From contig DATFGQ010000007.1 in the NCBI GenBank assembly GCA_035249305.1, forward strand, positions 42,970 through 106,969: a stretch of DNA of 64,000 nucleotides, read 5' to 3'. Source of the DNA: DASUNP01 sp035249305 (lineage in GTDB: Bacteria; Acidobacteriota; Blastocatellia; UBA7656). This document shows positions 58,666 through 64,000 of this stretch, piece after piece. Under the pieces are notes generated by a model. The model saw only the letters and a program-made list of their open reading frames with translations. It was not told where the DNA came from and ran no database searches. Every line of letters starts with the position of its first letter. The first letter of the stretch is position 1. A program made the translations under genes and the position numbers.

Positions 58666-61374
58666 CTACCGGCCCTTGGCTAGCTTTCGCGGCCTGGTCA
58701 CCTTGATCATCGATGTCGGTATTTCTATCGCGGGCGGAAGCGACGTTGTGTTAGGGGAAAGCTCAACCGACTTTCGATTTAGCGACCTGGCCGAAGTAGT
58801 TACCGGCCCCGATTCCGCTTCATCGGATAAATCGCCGTGTGTAACTTTAACGCGGACCCTCGTAATATTCTTGTAAGACCCCTTTGCCTTAAAGTTTACG
58901 ACCGCGGCAAAGCTCTGCCCCCTGCTTAATCCCCCCTTCGCGTCTATCGCTCTGCCCAGGTCGGTCGTGGGCTGGTCCGGTGTAATCATCTTCCCGTTTT
59001 TATTGAAGAACTGATAGCTGGAAATCAGTTGTGATGGCTGCGCGGGAAGATTCGGATCGTAAACGGCGAAAGTAACCTTGAAGTCATTTCCCGACCGCGC
59101 AAGAGTCACGGAGGCCGGCTTTCGGCTCTGACCGCAAAATGGGTTGATCAATTGCACGGTCGGTTTAATGTTCGCCCTTACGACGATAGCAGGGAGAGTC
59201 GATTCGTCGGGCAGAGAGATGGTTAAGCTGGACGAGATCTCGCCCGGCAAGGGAGCGAGGTTGCACCTCTGACCAGGGTTGCTGAACGGGGGACTGGTGA
59301 CCGAAGGCACCACCGGCCTGAATCGCACGGCGAAGCTTTGCCTTTCGCCTACGGGAATGACTATCCCTTCCGGTGGTATTGGGTCGTCTGATTCGACAGT
59401 TCTAACGGAGAAGAAAGGGTCCGTGCTGTTATCATCTCGCCTGATCTTCCCAAGTTTTATCGTCAGCGGCGCGCACCAAGTATTTACAACGGTGAATGGA
59501 CGGGTTTCATCAAACACCGAATTAATCGGCGCGGACACGTCGTTAAACACGATTCTGCCCCCTATGATCTCAGCCGAGGGCGGGTCCAGGCAGGTCGCCA
59601 TTTCCGATGTGTTTCCTTCGCCGTCGGTCACCGTTGCGGTGAAGACGCCCGTGGGCGATAGAGGTATATTACCCGCCGTAAACGTGCCGGAGGCGGGTAT
59701 GGACGATGTAGTAGCTACGTACTTCACTTCATCGAAGATCAGTCTGCCCGAGCGGAGCCCCATCTTTTCAACGGAGAAGATTTCAACACTGGCTGGAGAC
59801 GCGGCGGGGCCATTAACAGTCAGGCCGTTTAGCTGACCTGTCACAGTCGCAGTATTGCCATTGACAGTAGCTTTGATCAGGTCAGGGAAATTGAGCAAGG
59901 TGTTCGGGCCAGGGTCCGGGTCGCCGGAGTCATTTTTCGTAGGCCCGTCGCCGCCAAGGTCTATCAAGTTAGGGCTGCCCGATATGTCGTTTTGCGAGAT
60001 CCTGTTGCCCACGTTGATGCTTGCCGCGAATGTCGATGGCCCATCGCCTTTTGACTGGTTGACCGTCACGGCCGCCGACCCGTTGTTTTCAAACAAGTTG
60101 TTCTCAACAAAATTCTGCTTTGAGCAGCCTAGCGGGCACTCGTTTTCAATGGCGATTCCGGCTTTGCTAAAGTTGCGGACTATGAGCCATCGCACGGCGT
60201 TCCGGTTAGAGCGTATCGATATCCCGTTGCCATGTTTTTCACCCTTGGAAGCATCCGTGCGGCTTCCGTCGATGGTTACAAAACGTTCGCATTTCGAGTC
60301 GGGAGAATCGCTCCTTCTGCACCCGTCGATTACGATGTCGGGCTGAGTCAATGCCGGTAATGGTATTGATGGGAAGATCACTTTTCCTTGAAGGTCTTTG
60401 CTGAACGAGATTCTTGCGTTTCCGCCGTTATTGTTTGCCGCCGTTATTGCTTGCCTGAGCGACAGCCCTGCCGGGCTTTGATCGACATCGTCACTGGTAG
60501 TTACTTCAAGCAAGAGGGGCGATGGGTCGGCTCCTAGCACGTCCTTCGTAAAGGTCGCGAACGCTTTCACCTGATCGTTGCAACCAATGAACTCGCTCTG
60601 GTTGGCCTGATTGCAAGTCTCATTCGGCTGAATGACCAGACTCTTTCCCGGAAGATCATTGGCGGGTTTGGGGAACACCACCTGATTAACCATGCCTTCG
60701 TTGTCAATCGCTTCCTGGTCCTTAACGCCTACGAGAGCTATGTCCAGCTCGTATGGCCCCTGAGACGAATTCTGTATTCTCTGCGCCGTTATCTTCGCAG
60801 GTTCCAGGTCGCTCAGCCCGCCGTCGGAAGAGAGTAAGAGGACGCGGCGCGCGGACGGATTGAAGTTTGCGTTCAAGTAATCATTCGCAAACTCCAGGGC
60901 CGTGCTATAGAAGGAGCCCGGAATAGAACCCTTCGTGGGGCACGAGGCGGATGCTTCATTGCCGCTCCGACACGTCAGGCCATCCACGCCATTGGCAATC
61001 TCTTGAGCGTCCGCCAGCGAGTTAACCACCTTGAGAGGAACGATCAACTCCGGCTTGTCGGCGAATGCTATGACCGCGATTGCTAACGAGCCGTTATGAG
61101 GAATCACCTTTGTATCTAGGACCGCTTGCTTGATCCCTTCGATCTGCACGTTGTAGCTCTGACCTCTCGTCGCTCGATCCATACTGCCCGAGCGATCAAC
61201 GAGGAAGATAAGGGCGGCTCTGGTAATGAGCAGGCAATCTCTCTCTTTTTGGTTTGCGCATTCCTGCGCCCCGGCTATCGGGGCGGCCATCAGGATGAAT
61301 GCGATTGGCAGCAGGGTTGAAAACTTTTTGAGGGTAGAAGCGATAGGTCTTGAGCGGTGAGTGAGTATGTTCAT
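58666..61374 (-). CDS. Secreted VWA-domain protein with beta-helix region
   Basis: A 902-residue exported protein. The signal peptide is TLLPIAFILMAAPIAGA. The VWA domain (about 45-250) has an intact metal-binding MIDAS start DRSGSMDRA. A region at about 290-520 resembles right-handed parallel beta-helix proteins (SLRQAITAANNNGGNARISF, NRNAVRWLIVRNFSKAGIAI). Following parts at about 600-720 resemble Ig-like or choice-of-anchor domains (TRPFTVVNTWCAPLTIKLG), and a Ser-rich tail ends the protein. It probably binds protein or carbohydrate ligands at the surface or in the periplasm. ATG 61374 has AGGAGG immediately upstream; an in-frame start at 61416 is less likely. It is the first gene of the SIR2/STAND operon, 27 bp before the FecR gene. 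Confidence 0.82.
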   Translation of the reverse strand: MNILTHRSRPIASTLKKFSTLLPIAFILMAAPIAGAQECANQKERDCLLITRAALIFLVDRSGSMDRATRGQSYNVQIEGIKQAVLDTKVIPHNGSLAIAVIAFADKPELIVPLKVVNSLADAQEIANGVDGLTCRSGNEASASCPTKGSIPGSFYSTALEFANDYLNANFNPSARRVLLLSSDGGLSDLEPAKITAQRIQNSSQGPYELDIALVGVKDQEAIDNEGMVNQVVFPKPANDLPGKSLVIQPNETCNQANQSEFIGCNDQVKAFATFTKDVLGADPSPLLLEVTTSDDVDQSPAGLSLRQAITAANNNGGNARISFSKDLQGKVIFPSIPLPALTQPDIVIDGCRRSDSPDSKCERFVTIDGSRTDASKGEKHGNGISIRSNRNAVRWLIVRNFSKAGIAIENECPLGCSKQNFVENNLFENNGSAAVTVNQSKGDGPSTFAASINVGNRISQNDISGSPNLIDLGGDGPTKNDSGDPDPGPNTLLNFPDLIKATVNGNTATVTGQLNGLTVNGPAASPASVEIFSVEKMGLRSGRLIFDEVKYVATTSSIPASGTFTAGNIPLSPTGVFTATVTDGEGNTSEMATCLDPPSAEIIGGRIVFNDVSAPINSVFDETRPFTVVNTWCAPLTIKLGKIRRDDNSTDPFFSVRTVESDDPIPPEGIVIPVGERQSFAVRFRPVVPSVTSPPFSNPGQRCNLAPLPGEISSSLTISLPDESTLPAIVVRANIKPTVQLINPFCGQSRKPASVTLARSGNDFKVTFAVYDPNLPAQPSQLISSYQFFNKNGKMITPDQPTTDLGRAIDAKGGLSRGQSFAAVVNFKAKGSYKNITRVRVKVTHGDLSDEAESGPVTTSARSLNRKSVELSPNTTSLPPAIEIPTSMIKVTRPRKLAKGR

Positions 61375-61810
61375 ATGTCCTCCTGAACGACTCTGACTAG
61401 AAACGATCACCGGCAATTATTTCGGCAAGAATGAATTGTGATAAACAGTACGAGAAAAAACGGTCTTAAAATAGCGCTTCGAACTCGCCCGCGATAATGA
61501 TTATTAGAGCCGAGAACCTGTGTAATTGATCTTTCTAGTGGGTTAACTCCTGAGTCGGCCAGCTTTAGCTCCCTTAGAAAGCCTCAACATGTTAGACGAG
61601 TAATCGCATAAGAGTAATGCATGAAAAAGGGGTTATCGCTCTGATATATAAGCTACGGAATGAAGTTAGAGAGGGGTGGGAAGGACGGTCGGCGCGGGGG
61701 TGAGCGCGGCGACCGTCTGCTTGACCGTCATGCGTGTGAGCTGTTGGACGAAGGGTGTGGTCGGCGGCTTGCGGGGTTGCGGCTGCCGCCTCCTGATCCT
61801 TTCTAATTCT
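61375..61810. other. Intergenic region upstream of the SIR2/STAND operon
   Basis: About 436 bases. It must contain the operon promoter, but I see no convincing -35/-10 pair. A short open frame (within 61666-61983) overlaps the next gene in another frame and is not supported. No repeat, terminator or transposon remnant is recognised. Confidence 0.5.
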
Positions 61811-62701
61811 CTAGTCGCACCAGTCGCCCGACTGCTGTAGGCAGATGAAGTTATTGCGCAGGGCCGGGAAGACTGATCTGCCATCGGCGCGCCGCACGTC
61901 GCGGATGAAGGCGTCCGGGCGGATGAAGCCGTCGCGCGGGTCTTCCGGGATCGGGCAGATGACCCAGCGGAAAACGGGATCATCGACAGGACGAGTGCGC
62001 AGCTCTACGAGCCCCTTGGATGCGAGGTTGTCGATCTGCGACGGGCTTGTGAGGATCGGGGCGCCATCCAGGTCGCGGCCGTTGGTGGCGGCGATGGGGT
62101 CGAGCTCCTTACGGCCCTCTGCCGTCGATGCCTTCGGCGTGTAAACGACCCAGACGGCTACCCACAATCCGAGCGGGTCGTTGCTGAAGTAGCCGTCGCG
62201 CGTATCGAAGACATTATCCTGTCGCTTGTTGGGAAGGAACGGGTCGAGAATCGAGCCGTTCGACGCCTTCGGGAAGATAAAGACCCGGAAGTGCTCCGCC
62301 GTGTCGAAAGCCTCCTGGCCGCGCGCCGTCAGGTTCCCTGCGCCGTTGCGCTCGAAGCCCGCAGAGTTGAGCACGCCGAAGATGTTGGCGTAAGTCAACC
62401 CGCTCGTCCCCGTAGTGCCGGGAGTCGTCTCGATGGTGCGGATGTTCCTGCGGTTCGGGTCGGTGTTCGAGTTGTCGACTACGAAGTCGCCCGTGCGGCT
62501 AGCGTCGCCGACGCGCAGCACAATGTTTTCAGGCACGACGCCATGCGCGCGGTAGACGGCGTCGGCGAAGTCGAACGGCGACGTGCCGAGGTCGTTGCCC
62601 CCGCTCGCAAGCCCGCTCGTGTTGAAGGTTGAGCCCGACAGCGCCAAAAGCGCAAAGATGGCGAGCCGGATTGTCCACCGAGAAGTCTTGTTCTTTCTCA
62701 T
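61811..62701 (-). CDS. Secreted protein of unknown function
   Basis: A 296-residue protein with a signal peptide (RLAIFALLALSGSTFNTSGLASG). The ATG at 62701 follows AGGAGG. The mature part has several conserved-looking patches such as FDFADAVYRAHGVVPENIVLRVGD and EHFRVFIFPKASNGSILDPFLPNKRQDNVFDTRDGYF, and two Cys residues near the C-terminus (CPIPEDPR, ICLQQSGDWCD) that may form disulfides. No catalytic motif is apparent. It lies upstream of the VWA operon on the same strand, separated by 436 bp. Function unknown. Confidence 0.7.
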   Translation of the reverse strand: MRKNKTSRWTIRLAIFALLALSGSTFNTSGLASGGNDLGTSPFDFADAVYRAHGVVPENIVLRVGDASRTGDFVVDNSNTDPNRRNIRTIETTPGTTGTSGLTYANIFGVLNSAGFERNGAGNLTARGQEAFDTAEHFRVFIFPKASNGSILDPFLPNKRQDNVFDTRDGYFSNDPLGLWVAVWVVYTPKASTAEGRKELDPIAATNGRDLDGAPILTSPSQIDNLASKGLVELRTRPVDDPVFRWVICPIPEDPRDGFIRPDAFIRDVRRADGRSVFPALRNNFICLQQSGDWCD

Positions 62702-62878
62702 GAATCATTCCTCCTTTGATAGTTTCCAGGGACACACTTCGACCTGGCCCACGCACTCTCTCTTTAGGGAGTACTGCGGGGATAAGTCTTAACTTCTACC
62801 CTTCGGTCTTTCGGGGCTGAGTATCAGTCGCTTGATTTATTATGTCCTCTTCCGACTGCGGGCGCAGTATGACAGAGA

Positions 62879-63694
62879 TTACATTGGGAGTATGTCGGCT
62901 ATCTGACAAAGAGAGGAAAAAACTTGCAGGCCGGTGACGAGGATCAACCCCGCGCGTGTTTGGAGGTCTTTCAGGCGCTTGACGCGTATCCAGCCACGCC
63001 CGAGCTCGATGACGCCGCTCCGCTCCAGTTTGTTGAGGATGGACGTCGTGGTCTGGCGCGAGGCGCCGATCAGGCTGGCGATGTCGTAATGCGTGAGCGG
63101 AACGAGGTATTCGTGAGCCGTCGTGTCGATTTCGGAGGTGCTCGTCGAGAGCTCGTGCAACAACTCGCAGATGCGCGCAGAGGCATCTTTCGACGTGACG
63201 TCGGAAAGCTTCTTCTCCATCCTCCGACGGCGTTCGCCGACAAGGCGTATGTAGTTCATAGAGAGCTTCGTTAGGGCAAGAAGCTGTGCGAAGTCGCGCT
63301 TGTTAAAGACCCACATCGTCACGTCATCGAGCGCCTGCGTCATGTTGCTGCGTAGCGACTCATCGACGAGCGCGAACTCGCCGAAGATTTCGCCAGGCCC
63401 GATTATGTCAATTGCGGTTTCCTTGCCCGACTCCGACAGCACTGACAGCTTGACCCTCCCCTTCCTGAGAACGTAGACGGAATCGGCGCGCTCTCCAGAC
63501 ATGTAAATAAATTCGCCTCGGGCTTTTGACAGATTGCGCGCACAGGCCATGACGCGGCTCATCTCGTCCTGGGTGAGCCCGACGAAGAGGTCTACCCGGT
63601 GGGCGCGCGTCTGTTGGTTGTGATTGTCTCCCTCGCGCTCGTGGCATAAGGGGGTTCTTAATGAGGTCGCGATGGCTGATGCTGGGACTGCCAT
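62879..63694 (-). CDS. Crp/Fnr-family transcription regulator
   Basis: A 271-residue regulator. A cyclic-nucleotide-binding-like beta-roll (about 34-150) has VYVLRKGRVKLSVLSESGKETAIDIIGPGEIFGEFAL; it lacks the N-terminal Fnr cysteines, so it is probably a CRP-like or orphan ligand sensor. A long dimer helix leads to a helix-turn-helix (about 200-235: THYDIASLIGASRQTTTSILNKLERSGVI). A C-terminal tail of about 25 hydrophobic residues (TRAGLILVTGLQVFSSLCQIADILPM) follows the usual end and is unusual. AGGAG precedes the ATG. Targets unknown; the gene lies 177 bp upstream of the secreted orphan on the same strand. Confidence 0.9.
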   Translation of the reverse strand: MAVPASAIATSLRTPLCHEREGDNHNQQTRAHRVDLFVGLTQDEMSRVMACARNLSKARGEFIYMSGERADSVYVLRKGRVKLSVLSESGKETAIDIIGPGEIFGEFALVDESLRSNMTQALDDVTMWVFNKRDFAQLLALTKLSMNYIRLVGERRRRMEKKLSDVTSKDASARICELLHELSTSTSEIDTTAHEYLVPLTHYDIASLIGASRQTTTSILNKLERSGVIELGRGWIRVKRLKDLQTRAGLILVTGLQVFSSLCQIADILPM

Positions 63695-63752
63695 AGACTT
63701 TAACTCCTAATCAGGTCTTCCGATACCTTTTGTCAAGCCAAAGCCAGTACTG

Positions 63753-64000
63753 AGAGGGCGTCTGAGAAGTGTGAGAAAAAGCCCTGAAAGGGCTTTATTC
63801 AATAGAGCCTCGAAGAGGCGATATTCAATAAGCCCCAAAGGGGCGACGATTCAATAGCCGAAAGCCCCGTAGGGGCGATATTCAATAGCCCGGCGCAACG
63901 CGCCGGGTTATGTACGCACACGACAAGAAGCCCTGAAAGGGCGCGATAAGAGTATCGCCCTTTCAGGGCTTGTAATAAAGACAACCCGTTTCCAGGGGCG
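63753..64000. repeat. Palindrome-rich element, family A, cut by the window end
   Basis: It begins with the family A end AGAGGGCGTCTGAGAAGT (63753-63770). Inside are GCCCTGAAAGGGC, GCCTCGAAGAGGC, GCCCCAAAGGGGC, GCCCCGTAGGGGC and CCCGGCGCAACGCGCCGGG and a long GAAGCCCTGAAAGGGCG hairpin. The right end lies outside the window. Confidence 0.82.

Noticed and set aside
61666..61983. ORF whose tail contains PFVQQLT, resembling PFVQQVT in the FecR protein
   Set aside because: Mostly overlaps the secreted orphan gene in another frame, and the match is only about six residues; chance is the simplest explanation.

Overview
The window looks like the replication-origin region of an Acidobacteriota chromosome, probably class Blastocatellia. 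That placement is an inference from gene content: Oar-type TonB receptors with a carboxypeptidase-like N-terminal domain, CRTAC1/FG-GAP plus TPR proteins, many secreted peptidases and glycosidases, and dispersed palindromic repeats in a moderately GC-rich genome. No rRNA, tRNA or CRISPR array was recognised. Several genes start at TTG or GTG behind a strong Shine-Dalgarno (SD) sequence.

Layout. 1-7.3 kb: a truncated membrane-anchored protein, a minus-strand operon (acyl-CoA ligase, small protein, Cys-based phosphatase), then plus-strand acyl-CoA metabolism genes (thioesterase, acyl-CoA dehydrogenase) and a secreted amidohydrolase. 7.3-14.9 kb: a repeat element, secreted proteins, a DPP-IV-like peptidase and a large secreted nuclease-like protein. 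14.9-22.1 kb: the replication core, with parB and parA on the minus strand, two parS-like sites, a detached atpD-atpC pair, dnaA, a clear oriC with DnaA boxes and a DnaA-trio, and dnaN. 22.1-36.4 kb: a response regulator, a YpdA-like flavoprotein, a PEGA/TPR protein, an HD phosphohydrolase, an amino-acid permease, a LytS/LytT two-component pair, a GMC oxidoreductase with a partner protein, an acetyltransferase and an ABC exporter. 36.4-46.4 kb: small secreted proteins, a secreted debranching-type glycosidase, a periplasmic trehalase and an Oar-like TonB receptor. 46.4-53.4 kb: two TPR + CRTAC1 gene pairs facing each other across a 355-bp repeat element. 53.4-61.4 kb: a four-gene minus-strand cluster. 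61.8-64 kb: a secreted orphan, a Crp/Fnr regulator and the start of another repeat element.

The most interesting locus is 53432-61374. In transcription order it holds a secreted von Willebrand A (VWA) protein, a FecR-domain protein, a SIR2-domain protein with intact catalytic motifs, and a STAND-type NTPase with one membrane helix followed by a long TPR tail. Gaps are 27, 34 and 10 bp. Charge distribution suggests that the NTPase is cytoplasmic and the TPR tail is outside the inner membrane. SIR2 plus STAND is typical of anti-phage NAD-depleting systems, but pairing them with exported VWA and FecR proteins is not an arrangement I recognise.

Non-coding structure is also notable. Clusters of GC-rich palindromes occur at 7.4, 31.0, 38.1, 49.6 and 63.8 kb. 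Three of them share an 18-bp terminal inverted repeat and two share arms of about 55 bp, so they look like two families of small non-autonomous elements.
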